A DNA stretch of 64,000 nucleotides, from contig JALCRK010000013.1 of assembly GCA_022652485.1 (NCBI GenBank), forward strand, positions 1 to 64,000, given 5' to 3'. Positions 21,957-31,584 of the stretch are shown piece after piece; the first letter of the stretch is position 1, and every line of letters begins with the position of its first letter. The DNA comes from Sphingobium sp. (lineage in GTDB: Bacteria; Pseudomonadota; Alphaproteobacteria; Sphingomonadales; Sphingomonadaceae). Below the pieces are notes generated by a model, which saw only the letters and a program-made list of their open reading frames with translations, was not told where the DNA came from and searched no databases. The translations under genes were made by a program, and so were the position numbers.

Positions 21957-22379
21957 ATGCCCCGCAAGATCGACATTGAGGCGCTGTGCGCCGAAAAAGG
22001 CCTCAGGATAACGGAGCAGCGGCGCGTCATCGCACGGGTGCTCTCGGAGGCCGAGGACCATCCGGATGTCGAGCGCGTGCACGAACGCTCCGCCGCGATC
22101 GATCCCGGCATTTCCATCGCCACGGTCTATCGCACCGTCCGCCTGTTCGAAGAGGCGGGCATATTGGAGCGGCACGATTTCGGTGACGGCCGCTCGCGCT
22201 ATGAAGCCGCACCGGAGGCGCATCACGACCATCTCGTCGATGTCGAGACCGGCAACGTCATCGAGTTCGTCGATCCCGAGCTGGAGCAGTTGCAAAAACA
22301 GATCGCGGAAAAGCTGGGTTTTCGCCTCGTCGATCACCGCATGGAGCTGTATGGCGTCGCAATAGACCGCAAGAGCTGA
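21957..22379 (+). CDS. fur: Fur-family transcriptional regulator
   Basis: [15 protein letters not shown]..., [16 protein letters not shown]. Confidence 0.93.
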   Translation: MPRKIDIEALCAEKGLRITEQRRVIARVLSEAEDHPDVERVHERSAAIDPGISIATVYRTVRLFEEAGILERHDFGDGRSRYEAAPEAHHDHLVDVETGNVIEFVDPELEQLQKQIAEKLGFRLVDHRMELYGVAIDRKS

Positions 22380-22386
22380 AATTTTT

Positions 22387-22421
22387 GATCCGAAACAGGC
22401 AGCTTCGCCGCGTTTCGGATA
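22387..22421. repeat. Family B partial copy B3 (TCCGAAACAGGCAGCTTCGCCGCGTTTCGGA)
   Basis: Inverted version of the distal hairpin in B2. Confidence 0.75.
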
Positions 22422-22471
22422 ATCTGCACCGGCCCTTTCTTGTGCGGCGCGGCATCTGTATAGTGGTGCCA

Positions 22472-23806
22472 ATGAATCGCCCTGAACCCAAAAATCCCCC
22501 GCGCACATTCCACGTCAAATCCTTCGGCTGCCAGATGAACGTCTATGACGGTGAGCGCATGGCGGAGATGCTGGGCGCGCAGGGAATGACCGCCGCCGAG
22601 GATGGCGCGAATGCGGACATGGTGGTGCTCAATACCTGCCACATCCGCGAGAAGGCGGTGGACAAGGTCTATTCCGACATCGGCCGCCTCCGCCGCGAGG
22701 ACGGCACCCGGCCTATGATCGCGGTGGCGGGCTGCGTCGCGCAGGCGGAAGGATCGGAGATCACCCGGCGCACGAAAATGGTCGATATCGTCGTCGGCCC
22801 GCAGGCCTATCACCGCCTGCCCGAGCTGGTGGAGAAGGCGACGCGCGGCGAGGAAGCGCTCGATACCGACATGCCCGCCGCCTCCAAGTTCGGCGCGTTG
22901 CCGGGCCGCTCTCGCCAGGCCCGCCCCACCGCCTTCCTCACCGTGCAGGAAGGCTGCGACAAGTTCTGCACCTATTGCGTCGTCCCCTATACGCGCGGCG
23001 CCGAGATCAGCCGCCCGTGGGACGCGGTGCTCGATGAGGCGAAGGCGCTGGTCGATGGCGGCGCGCGCGAGATCACCCTTCTCGGCCAGAATGTAAATGC
23101 GTGGGGAGATGGCGAACGCGGCCTGCATGACCTCATCATCGCGCTGGACAGGCTCGATGGCTTGGCGCGCATCCGCTACACCACCAGCCACCCCAACGAC
23201 ATGACCGACGGCCTCATCGCCGCCCACCGCGATGTCGAAAAGCTGATGCCCTATCTGCACCTCCCCGTGCAGTCCGGCTCTGATCCGATCCTCAAAGCCA
23301 TGAACCGCAGCCACACGCGGGACAGCTATCTCCGCCTGCTCGACAAGGTACGCGCCGTGCGCCCCGATATCGCGCTGTCGGGGGATTTCATCGTCGGCTT
23401 TCCGGGCGAGACCGACGCGGATTTCGAGGCGACGCTGAGCCTCGTGCGCGAGGTCGGCTATGCCTATGCGTTCAGCTTCAAATATTCGCCCCGCCCCGGC
23501 ACTCCTGCGGCCGACATGGACGGCCAGATCGCCGCACACGTGATGGACGAGCGCCTCCAGCGCCTCCAGGCCCGGATCATCGCCGATCAGCTCGCCTTCA
23601 ATCAGGCCACCGTGGGCAAAAGCTGCGCAGTGCTGATCGAGAAGCCGGGGCGGAAGCCCGGCCAGCTCGTCGGCAAGTCGCCGTGGCTGCAATCGGTGCA
23701 TGTCGTCGCCGAGGGTGCGAAGATCGGCGACATGATCGAGGTGGAAATCGTTTCGGCCGGACCCAATAGCCTTGCCGGGGAACTAATGAGGAGGAAAGCC
23801 GCTTGA
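22472..23806 (+). CDS. miaB: tRNA-2-methylthio-N6-dimethylallyladenosine synthase MiaB
   Basis: [14 protein letters not shown], radical [24 protein letters not shown] domain. Confidence 0.96.
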   Translation: MNRPEPKNPPRTFHVKSFGCQMNVYDGERMAEMLGAQGMTAAEDGANADMVVLNTCHIREKAVDKVYSDIGRLRREDGTRPMIAVAGCVAQAEGSEITRRTKMVDIVVGPQAYHRLPELVEKATRGEEALDTDMPAASKFGALPGRSRQARPTAFLTVQEGCDKFCTYCVVPYTRGAEISRPWDAVLDEAKALVDGGAREITLLGQNVNAWGDGERGLHDLIIALDRLDGLARIRYTTSHPNDMTDGLIAAHRDVEKLMPYLHLPVQSGSDPILKAMNRSHTRDSYLRLLDKVRAVRPDIALSGDFIVGFPGETDADFEATLSLVREVGYAYAFSFKYSPRPGTPAADMDGQIAAHVMDERLQRLQARIIADQLAFNQATVGKSCAVLIEKPGRKPGQLVGKSPWLQSVHVVAEGAKIGDMIEVEIVSAGPNSLAGELMRRKAA

Positions 23807-23814
23807 TACTCCAT

Positions 23815-23893
23815 CGTCATTCCCGTGCACGCGGGAATCCAGTTTCGGACTGCCGTTACCATTATCTGGATCCCCGCCCGCGCGGGGATGACG
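23815..23893. repeat. Family C inverted repeat pair, copy C2
   Basis: CGTCATTCCCGTGCACGCGGGAATCC ... GGATCCCCGCCCGCGCGGGGATGACG. Confidence 0.85.
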
Positions 23894-23909
23894 AAAGACA
23901 GGGATAAAG

Positions 23910-24908
23910 ATGGCGAAAAAGCAAACACAAGCCGAAGCGGGGGACCGCGCCCGTCTGGATCTCAACTTCGACAAGCCGCATCTGCTCGGGGCCGTGTTCG
24001 GCCAATATGACCAGAACCTCGTCGCCATCGAAAACCGCCTCGGCGTCTATATCGGCGCGCGCGGCAACCGGGTGCAGATCGAGGGCGAGGCGGAAGCCGC
24101 CGCCCGGGCGCGCGATGTGCTGATGGGCCTCTACAACCGCGTCTCGAAGGGGCAGGAGATCGATCCCGGCGCGGTCGAGGCGGTGATCGCCATGTCCGCC
24201 GAACCGACGCTCGATGGCATCATCCGCCACGATGTCGCCCAGCCGCCCAGCGTGATGATCCGCACGCGCAAGAAGACCATCGTGCCCAGAAGCGCGACCC
24301 AGACCCGCTATATGGAGGAGCTGGCGCGCCGCGACGTGATCTTCGCGCTTGGCCCGGCGGGCACCGGCAAGACCTATGTCGCGGTGGCGCAGGCTGTCTC
24401 CCAGCTCATCACCGGCTCGGTCGACCGGCTGATCCTCTCCCGCCCCGCGGTCGAGGCAGGCGAGCGCCTCGGCTTCCTCCCCGGCGACATGAAGGAGAAG
24501 GTCGATCCCTATCTCCGCCCGCTCTACGACGCGCTGTACGACACCCTCCCCGCCGAGCAGGTCGAGCGCCGCATCGCGAGCGGAGAGATCGAGATCGCGC
24601 CGCTCGCCTTCATGCGCGGGCGCACGCTCGCCAATGCCTTCATCATCCTCGATGAGGCGCAGAACACCACCAAGGCGCAGATGAAGATGTTCCTCACCCG
24701 CTTCGGCGAGGGCAGCCGCATGGTGATCTGCGGCGACCCCAATCAGGTGGATCTCCTGCCGATGGCGGGCGGCTCGGGCCTTGCCGACGCGGTCGAGCGG
24801 CTGGAGGGCGTCGAAGGCATCTCCGTCATCCGCTTCAGCGCGGCGGACGTGGTGCGCCACCCCATCGTTGGCCGCATCGTGCAGGCCTATGAGGGGCCGG
24901 ACGCCTGA
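23910..24908 (+). CDS. phoH: PhoH-family ATPase
   Basis: ALGPAGTGKTYVAVAQAV; FIILDEAQNTTKAQMKMFLTR. Confidence 0.95.
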   Translation: MAKKQTQAEAGDRARLDLNFDKPHLLGAVFGQYDQNLVAIENRLGVYIGARGNRVQIEGEAEAAARARDVLMGLYNRVSKGQEIDPGAVEAVIAMSAEPTLDGIIRHDVAQPPSVMIRTRKKTIVPRSATQTRYMEELARRDVIFALGPAGTGKTYVAVAQAVSQLITGSVDRLILSRPAVEAGERLGFLPGDMKEKVDPYLRPLYDALYDTLPAEQVERRIASGEIEIAPLAFMRGRTLANAFIILDEAQNTTKAQMKMFLTRFGEGSRMVICGDPNQVDLLPMAGGSGLADAVERLEGVEGISVIRFSAADVVRHPIVGRIVQAYEGPDA

Positions 24909-25420
24909 TGCTTGAGATCGCCCTCTCCGGTGAGGAAAGCTGGCCCGCTGACACCGAATGGCCCGCACTCGCCGAGAAGGCGGTGCGCGCCGCCTTCGCC
25001 GAGACGCCGCACAACGAGCTGACCACGCTCGACGCCGCCGTCGAGCTTTCGATCCGCTTCACCGACGACGCCGAGGTCCGCTCCCTCAACGCGCAATATC
25101 GTCACAAGGACACGCCCACCAACGTCCTCTCCTTCCCGATGGTGCAGCCCGACCTCCTCGAAACCCTCGCCAATAGCGACGATGGCGAGGCGTTGCTGGG
25201 CGATATCGTGCTGGCGCGGGAGACCTGCGCGCGCGAGGCGGAGGAGAAAGGCATCGCCTTTGCCGATCATGCCGCCCACCTGATTGCGCACGGCACTTTG
25301 CATTTGCTCGGCTATGACCATATGGAGGAGCATGAGGCGGAAGAGATGGAGGCGATGGAGGTGCGCGCGCTTGCAAGCATCGGCATCACCGATCCCTACT
25401 TCACGATGACAGGGGACTGA
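24908..25420 (+). CDS. ybeY: rRNA maturation RNase YbeY
   Basis: HGTLHLLGYDHMEEHEAEEME metal-binding motif. Confidence 0.95.
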   Translation: MLEIALSGEESWPADTEWPALAEKAVRAAFAETPHNELTTLDAAVELSIRFTDDAEVRSLNAQYRHKDTPTNVLSFPMVQPDLLETLANSDDGEALLGDIVLARETCAREAEEKGIAFADHAAHLIAHGTLHLLGYDHMEEHEAEEMEAMEVRALASIGITDPYFTMTGD

Positions 25421-25428
25421 GAAAGATC

Positions 25429-26391
25429 ATGGCTGACGACAGCCCGTCCGGCACGAAAGAAGCGGACAGTAGCCCCAGCGGCTCCTCCGCCGCCCAGAAC
25501 GATGGCGGCAGTCTCTGGCGGGGCATCAAGTCCCTTCTGTTCGGCAACGATGCCGACCACACATTGCGTCAGGAACTCGAAGACGCGATCGACGAATATG
25601 ACGAAGAAGCCGGCGAAGAAGCGCCGGATCGGGGCACGAAGGGAGACCTCTCGCCGCTGGAGCGCCAGATGCTCCGCAATCTGCTCCATTTCAGCGAGCA
25701 TACGGTGGACGACATCGCCGTGCCGCGCGCGGACATCATCGCCATCGAGGAAAGCGCGAGCTTCGCCGATCTCGTCGCCTTGTTCACGGAGGCCGGTCAC
25801 AGCCGTATCCCTGTCTATCGCGGCACGCTCGATACCATCGTCGGCATGATCCACATCCGCGACGCCTTCGGCATCCTCGCCAAGGGTGAAGCGCCGCCCA
25901 AGACGCTGGAGCCGCTCATCCGGCAGCCGCTCTATGTCCCTGAAAGCATGGGCGTGCTCAACCTGCTGATGGAGATGCGCGCCAAGCGCACCCACCTCGC
26001 CATCGTGCTCGATGAATATTCCGGCACGGAAGGCCTGCTCACCTTCGAGGATCTGGTCGAGGAAATCGTCGGCGAGGTCGAGGACGAGCATGACGACGAG
26101 CCGGAGGAGATACTGGTCGCGCTGGAAGACGGCCTCTGGGAGGCGGACGCCCGCGCGGAACTCGATGATGTCGCCGACCGGATCGACCCCCGCCTCGCCG
26201 AGGTGGAGGAAGATATAGACACGCTGGGCGGCCTCGCCTTCATCCTCGCCGGGCGCGTTCCCACCGTAGGTGAAATCGTGCTGCACCCGGAAAGCGGCTG
26301 GCGCCTCGAAATCATCGCCGCCGACACCCGCCGCGTCACCCGCCTGCGCCTCCACCCACCAGTGAAGAAGGGCGAAAAGGCCGAGGAGTAG
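25429..26391 (+). CDS. CBS-domain hemolysin/CorC-family protein
   Basis: Tandem CBS domains, RTHLAIVLDEYSGTEGLLTFEDLVEEIVGEV. Confidence 0.93.
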   Translation: MADDSPSGTKEADSSPSGSSAAQNDGGSLWRGIKSLLFGNDADHTLRQELEDAIDEYDEEAGEEAPDRGTKGDLSPLERQMLRNLLHFSEHTVDDIAVPRADIIAIEESASFADLVALFTEAGHSRIPVYRGTLDTIVGMIHIRDAFGILAKGEAPPKTLEPLIRQPLYVPESMGVLNLLMEMRAKRTHLAIVLDEYSGTEGLLTFEDLVEEIVGEVEDEHDDEPEEILVALEDGLWEADARAELDDVADRIDPRLAEVEEDIDTLGGLAFILAGRVPTVGEIVLHPESGWRLEIIAADTRRVTRLRLHPPVKKGEKAEE

Positions 26392-26468
26392 CAGTTCACC
26401 CCATCGCTAAGCGCATGGAGATTGAACCGCTGCACACAACACGAGGTATCGATTATAGGTACATAAGC

Positions 26469-26498
26469 AGAGGGCCCCACTATGAAGCGGGGCCCTCT
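26469..26498 (-). terminator. Strong hairpin AGAGGGCCCC-loop-GGGGCCCTCT downstream of the PemK-like gene
   Basis: 10-bp perfect stem located after the minus-strand gene. Confidence 0.55.
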
Positions 26499-26628
26499 CT
26501 AAAAGACAGCCTCACCAAGCTTGTTATCGCTGAAGGTGAGGCGTGCTGCCCGTACCGGCTCAGCCGGGATTAAGACAGGCTCCAAGCCCGATGCCAAAGC
26601 AGAGCGGGAACAATTTTCATATATGTCA

Positions 26629-27051
26629 TCAAAGATGAATCGTCAATGAACCGAGGCCAAGGCCATAAAGGATTGAAGCCCGAACAGCCTTTAACTGATC
26701 GATATCAAGATGCCCGGAAACATAAATTCTTGAGCCGTCGACGCGGCCAGCCTTGAACCGATCCAACCGCGAACGCGCAACCGTGGCCAACATATCACAT
26801 TTTGCCCACATTATCAGGCTGGGATAATTCTGGGATAGCGGCTTTGCCATTTCTATCCGGCAATGATGATCTTCCAGCTGATCTGGCTCGGTGGTACTGA
26901 GCGGTACAACCCCCACGAGCTCTCCCCTTTTTCTTAATCGCGGGGAAACAACCACCACCGGTCGCAGCTTCGTCATCTCCGGAGCGACAAAGCCCGTGTC
27001 ATAATTACACAGCAAAATTTCGCCGGGCCTAGGATAGTACATCAACGACAT
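26629..27051 (-). CDS. PemK/MazF-like protein (orphan toxin-like)
   Basis: PRPGEILLCNYD...KLRPVVVVSPRLRKRGELVGVVPLSTTEP is PemK/MazF-like; no antitoxin recognised upstream. Confidence 0.7.
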   Translation of the reverse strand: MSLMYYPRPGEILLCNYDTGFVAPEMTKLRPVVVVSPRLRKRGELVGVVPLSTTEPDQLEDHHCRIEMAKPLSQNYPSLIMWAKCDMLATVARSRLDRFKAGRVDGSRIYVSGHLDIDQLKAVRASILYGLGLGSLTIHL

Positions 27052-27207
27052 TGTCTGAAAAGTTTTAGGAGTTCGGCGGCCAGCAGGTAAGGGGCCATTT
27101 GATCCATTCCGGCTACAATATCTCGACGTCGTCAGTTGGCTTTGGCAAGAGAGATCATCCCCCCTCCCCCCTTTGCCTTCCTCCCTCCCCATGTCTATAG
27201 AGGCCGA

Positions 27208-28386
27208 ATGCCTGATACCCAGCTGCGTGTCGCGCTTTTCAGCGGCAACTATAATTATGTGAAGGATGGCGCCAATCAGGCGCTCAACAAGCTGGTGGCC
27301 TATCTGCTGCGGCAGGGCGTGGTGGTTCGCGTCTATTCGCCTACAACAAATACCCCCGCGTTCGCGCCCACGGGCGATCTGGTGAGCGCGCCGTCATGGC
27401 CGATCCCGAAGCGCCCGGAATATCAGATCCCGCTCGGGCTGCTGCCCGGCCTCAAGCGTGATCTGCGCGCCTTCGCGCCCAACCTCATCCATGTCTCCAG
27501 CCCCGATCCGCTGGGCCACGGCGCGCTCAAATATGGCCGCAAGCACGGCCTGCCGGTGGTCGCCTCGGTCCACACCCGGTTCGAGACCTATCCGCGTTAT
27601 TATGGCCTTGCCTTTCTGGAACCTCTGGTCGAGGCGATGCTGCGCCGCTTCTACCGCCGTTGCGACGCGATCATGGCCCCGTCCGAGGCGCTGGCGCAGA
27701 TGCTGCGCGATCAGCGCATGAGCTATGATGTCGGCGTATGGACGCGCGGCATAGACGACAGCATCTTCACCCCCGCCAACCGCGATCTCGCATGGCGCGA
27801 GAGCATCGGCCTCGGCGGCGACGCTCCGGTTATCGGCTATATCGGCCGTCTGGTGATGGAAAAGGGGCTGGATGTCTTTGCCGACACCATCGATGAGCTG
27901 CGCAGGCGCCAGGTCCAGCATCAGCTGCTGGTGATCGGCGACGGACCGGCCCGCAGCTGGTTCGAGCATCGTCTGCCGGGCGCCCGGTTCGTCGGCTTTC
28001 AAATGGGGGCTGATCTCGGCCGCGCGGTCGCCAGCATGGATATGCTGTTCAACCCCTCCGTCACCGAGGCGTTCGGCAATGTCACGCTGGAAACGATGGC
28101 CTGCGGCCTGCCCGTGGTCGCGGCGCAGGCAACGGGCAGCGACAGCCTCGTCAGGGATGGGGTCAACGGCCGCCTGATCCGCCCCGGCGCCATCGGCCAG
28201 TTCGCCGACGCGCTGGAGCACTATTGCACCGACACGGAGCTGCGCGCCCGCAATGGCGCGGCAGGGCTGGAGCTTTCCCGCCGCAACCGCTGGGATGCCG
28301 TCAATCAGGCGATGCTGGATACCTATCTGCGCGTGTCCGCCCAGCGGCGGCGGGGCGCGCTGGCCCAGCGCAGCCCGGTGCCCTGA
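27208..28386 (+). CDS. Glycosyltransferase family 1/GT4
   Basis: RVALFSGNYNYVKDGANQAL..., GYIGRLVMEKGLDVFADTI, PSVTEAFGNVTLETMACGLPVV. Confidence 0.92.
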   Translation: MPDTQLRVALFSGNYNYVKDGANQALNKLVAYLLRQGVVVRVYSPTTNTPAFAPTGDLVSAPSWPIPKRPEYQIPLGLLPGLKRDLRAFAPNLIHVSSPDPLGHGALKYGRKHGLPVVASVHTRFETYPRYYGLAFLEPLVEAMLRRFYRRCDAIMAPSEALAQMLRDQRMSYDVGVWTRGIDDSIFTPANRDLAWRESIGLGGDAPVIGYIGRLVMEKGLDVFADTIDELRRRQVQHQLLVIGDGPARSWFEHRLPGARFVGFQMGADLGRAVASMDMLFNPSVTEAFGNVTLETMACGLPVVAAQATGSDSLVRDGVNGRLIRPGAIGQFADALEHYCTDTELRARNGAAGLELSRRNRWDAVNQAMLDTYLRVSAQRRRGALAQRSPVP

Positions 28387-28392
28387 GCGGGT

Positions 28393-28496
28393 TAGAGCGC
28401 GCCGCGCTACATCTCACGCAGCAGGCGCGCTCTATGTATTTGTTGTCGCATCGTTATTGCCAAAAACCGGTGCCCACTTTTTGGCACGATGCTTTA
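28393..28496. repeat. Family A two-hairpin dispersed element, copy A3 (104 bp, inverted relative to A1)
   Basis: TAGAGCGCGCCGCGCTACATC...CCGGTGCCCACTTTTTGGCACGATGCTTTA. Confidence 0.85.
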
Positions 28497-28937
28497 AGCC
28501 AGCACTTTCCGGTCGGTCATCCGGCGGCAATACCACCATAAAAATGCTATGAGCGCCAGAATGACGAGCGGCATCGCCTGGTTTGCGGGCGTATCCAGCG
28601 CGGCGGGGGGAGACGCGCTCCACTGATAGGCGAAGCTCGCCAGCGCGGCGGCGAACGACAGCGCGAACGCGCCCACCGCATGGCGTGAGCGCAGCAGCAT
28701 CAGCACCGAACCGGCGACCGAGCTCCACACGCCCAGCGGCCAGCAGATCTGCGCCCACAGCGGAAAGGAATCGATCCAGCCGAGCAGCACCTGCGGATCT
28801 CCCATGTTCCTGAGATAGTCGCTGTTGCGCGTGCGCGTCATGACATAGTCATATCCGCCGAAAGCATTCCAGATTAGGAATATTATCGTTATAATCCAAT
28901 ATGTTAAATTGGCAGAATGTTTGTGCTCCCCCGTCAT
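28494..28937 (-). CDS. Hypothetical membrane protein
   Basis: About four hydrophobic segments (YWIITIIFLIWNAFGGYDYVM...). Confidence 0.75.
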   Translation of the reverse strand: MTGEHKHSANLTYWIITIIFLIWNAFGGYDYVMTRTRNSDYLRNMGDPQVLLGWIDSFPLWAQICWPLGVWSSVAGSVLMLLRSRHAVGAFALSFAAALASFAYQWSASPPAALDTPANQAMPLVILALIAFLWWYCRRMTDRKVLA

Positions 28938-29027
28938 GGCGCCCCTCCTCTATTCTCAACGACATTCTCAACATATCGCGTTATCGATGGCGGTGCAAAA
29001 GGCGGCGTATTGCGGTAGGGTCGGCCC

Positions 29028-30353
29028 ATGCCCGATCTGTTCGCCGCCGACCACCCCGCCACTTCCTCCGCCGGGCCGCTGCCCGAGAGCGCCCCGCTCG
29101 CCGATCGGCTCCGGCCCCAGCGTCTCGATGAAGTCGTCGGGCAGGAGCATCTCACCGGCCCCGAAGGCGCGATCGGGCGAATGGTCGCGGCAGGACGGCT
29201 TTCCTCGATCATCTTCTGGGGGCCGCCTGGCACCGGCAAGACCACCATCTCCCGCCTGCTCGCCGCCGCGGTGGGAATGCGCTTCGAGCCGGTCTCTGCC
29301 GTCTTCACCGGCGTTGCCGACCTCAAGAAGATCTTCGCCGCCGCGCGCGACCACGCGAAGCTGGGCCAGCGCACGCTTCTCTTCGTAGACGAGATCCACC
29401 GCTTCAACCGCAGCCAGCAGGATGGCTTCCTCCCCTATGTCGAGGACGGCACGATCACGCTGGTTGGCGCGACCACGGAGAATCCGAGCTTCGAGCTGAA
29501 CGCCGCCCTTCTCTCCCGCGCGCAGGTGCTGATCCTGCGGCGGCTGGACAATGGCGCGCTGGAAAAGCTGCTGGAACGCGCCGAAGCCCTGACCGGCCGC
29601 GCGCTGCCCCTCACCCCCGAAGCGCGCGAGGCACTCATCGCCTCGGCGGATGGCGACGGGCGGTTTCTGCTCAATCAGGCGGAAACCCTGTTCTCGGTCG
29701 CGATTGCCGAGCCGCTCGACCCCGCCGCACTCTCTGCCCTGCTCCACCGCCGCGTCGCCGTCTATGACAAGGACCGGGAGGGGCATTACAACCTCATCTC
29801 CGCGCTGCATAAATCCCTGCGCGGCTCGGACCCTCAGGCCGCGCTCTATTATCTCGCGCGGATGCTGGTGGCGGGCGAGGAGCCGCTCTATGTGCTGCGC
29901 CGGATGGTGCGCTTCGCCAGCGAGGACATCGGCCTCGCCGACCCGCAGGCGCTGGTTCAGTGCCTCGCCGCCAAGGACGCTTATGACTTCCTCGGTTCGC
30001 CCGAGGGCGAACTGGCGATCGTGCAGGCCTGCCTCTATTGCGCCACCGCGCCCAAATCGAACGCCGCGTACAAGGCGCAGAAGGCAGCTTGGAAATCCGC
30101 CAGGGATACCGGCTCGCTGATGCCCCCCACCAATATCCTGAACGCGCCGACCAAGCTGATGAAGGACATCGGCTATGGCGCGGGCTACGCCTATGACCAT
30201 GATCAGGAAGAAGGCTTTTCCGGAGACAATTACTGGCCTGAGGAAATGACGCCCGCCACCTTCTACGCCCCCACGGATCGCGGCCTCGAAAAGCGCATTG
30301 CGGAGCGCATCGCCTATTGGGACGAACTGCGGGCGCAACGCCGCCAGAAATAA
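29028..30353 (+). CDS. rarA: Replication-associated recombination protein A
   Basis: RPQRLDEVVGQEHLTGPEGAIGRMV, IFWGPPGTGKTTISRLLA, GEEPLYVLRRMVRFASEDIGLADPQAL. Confidence 0.95.
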   Translation: MPDLFAADHPATSSAGPLPESAPLADRLRPQRLDEVVGQEHLTGPEGAIGRMVAAGRLSSIIFWGPPGTGKTTISRLLAAAVGMRFEPVSAVFTGVADLKKIFAAARDHAKLGQRTLLFVDEIHRFNRSQQDGFLPYVEDGTITLVGATTENPSFELNAALLSRAQVLILRRLDNGALEKLLERAEALTGRALPLTPEAREALIASADGDGRFLLNQAETLFSVAIAEPLDPAALSALLHRRVAVYDKDREGHYNLISALHKSLRGSDPQAALYYLARMLVAGEEPLYVLRRMVRFASEDIGLADPQALVQCLAAKDAYDFLGSPEGELAIVQACLYCATAPKSNAAYKAQKAAWKSARDTGSLMPPTNILNAPTKLMKDIGYGAGYAYDHDQEEGFSGDNYWPEEMTPATFYAPTDRGLEKRIAERIAYWDELRAQRRQK

Positions 30354-30409
30354 TCCTCGCCCGGCACTGGCCATTTGCCATTCCGGTCTGCCACCCCTAT
30401 CTCCCCCTC

Positions 30410-30982
30410 ATGCCGATGAAACCGCCACCCGATCTCACCTCGCTGTCACTGGCGGAGATCGCGCGCCTTGCAGCCGAACGGCGCCTGCCTCCGGTCGAAC
30501 AATGGAATCCCGATCATTGCGGCGATAGCGAGATGCGCATCGCGGCAGACGGCACATGGTTTCACCAGGGTTCGCCCATCGGCCGCATGGAAATGGTGCG
30601 CCTGTTCTCCACCATCCTGCGGCGGGAGGCGGATGGCGGCTATGTGCTGGTGACGCCGGTGGAGAAGCTCTCGATTACGGTGGATGATGCCCCATTCGTC
30701 GCTGTGGAACTCGCGAGCGAGGGTGCCGGGTCGTCGCGTCAGCTTGCGTTCCGCCTGAATACAGGCGACCTTGTCGTGGCCGATGCGGATCATCCAATCG
30801 CGCTGCGGGGTTCCGCCGACGAACCGCGCCCCTATCTCCACGTGCGCGCCGGGTTGGAAGCCCTGATCGCCCGGTCGGTTTTTTACGAGCTGGCGGAACT
30901 CGCCATCGAGGAACAGGCCGCTCCTGGCGCGGCTCTGGGATTATGGAGCGGCGGCCATTTTTTCCCGATGAGCCCTGCATGA
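30410..30982 (+). CDS. DUF1285 family protein
   Basis: PPVEQWNPDHCGDSEMRIAADGTWFHQGSPIGRMEMVRLFSTILRRE. Confidence 0.85.
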   Translation: MPMKPPPDLTSLSLAEIARLAAERRLPPVEQWNPDHCGDSEMRIAADGTWFHQGSPIGRMEMVRLFSTILRREADGGYVLVTPVEKLSITVDDAPFVAVELASEGAGSSRQLAFRLNTGDLVVADADHPIALRGSADEPRPYLHVRAGLEALIARSVFYELAELAIEEQAAPGAALGLWSGGHFFPMSPA

Positions 30983-31584
30983 GGCTCGCGGAGCGGCTAA
31001 GGCGGGATCTGGCGGCTGGCCACGCGCGGGATGTTTTGGTGCGGGCGGCAGACCCGCGCCTGTCAGAGCCAGTCGTGCTCGCCCCCGCCGCCGTTTTGAT
31101 CGCGGTGACGGATCGCCCCGAACCGGGCGTCATCCTGACCCGCCGCGCCTCCCACCTGCGCAAACACGCCGGGCAGGTCGCCTTTCCGGGCGGACGGCTC
31201 GATGACACCGATGCCGATGTGATCGCCGCGGCCCTGCGGGAGGCGCAGGAGGAAATCGCGCTCGATCCCGCGCATGTCGAAATCGTCGGAGTGTCAGATC
31301 GCTATCACACCTGGACCGGCTTCGACATTCATCCCGTGCTTGGCGTCATCCCGCCGGATCTCACCTTCGCGCCCCATCCGGACGAAGTCGAAGCGCTGTT
31401 CGAGGTTCCCCTCGACTTCCTGCTTTCCCCCGCGAACCGGGAACGGAAAGAGATAGAATTTCAGAATGCAACGCATCATTATGACGAGATATATTGGGGA
31501 GAGCATCGCATATGGGGCGTGACCGCCACGATTGTCGCCAACCTCGCCAAGCGGCTGGGCTATGACGATGGCCAATCTGCCTGA
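30979..31584 (+). CDS. NUDIX hydrolase (CoA pyrophosphatase-like)
   Basis: Nudix box GGRLDDTDADVIAAALREAQEEIAL. Confidence 0.92.
   Translation: MRLAERLRRDLAAGHARDVLVRAADPRLSEPVVLAPAAVLIAVTDRPEPGVILTRRASHLRKHAGQVAFPGGRLDDTDADVIAAALREAQEEIALDPAHVEIVGVSDRYHTWTGFDIHPVLGVIPPDLTFAPHPDEVEALFEVPLDFLLSPANRERKEIEFQNATHHYDEIYWGEHRIWGVTATIVANLAKRLGYDDGQSA

Noticed and set aside
22334-23701. 455-aa minus-strand ORF opposite miaB
   Set aside because: miaB is clear on the plus strand; the antisense frame has no domain signal.
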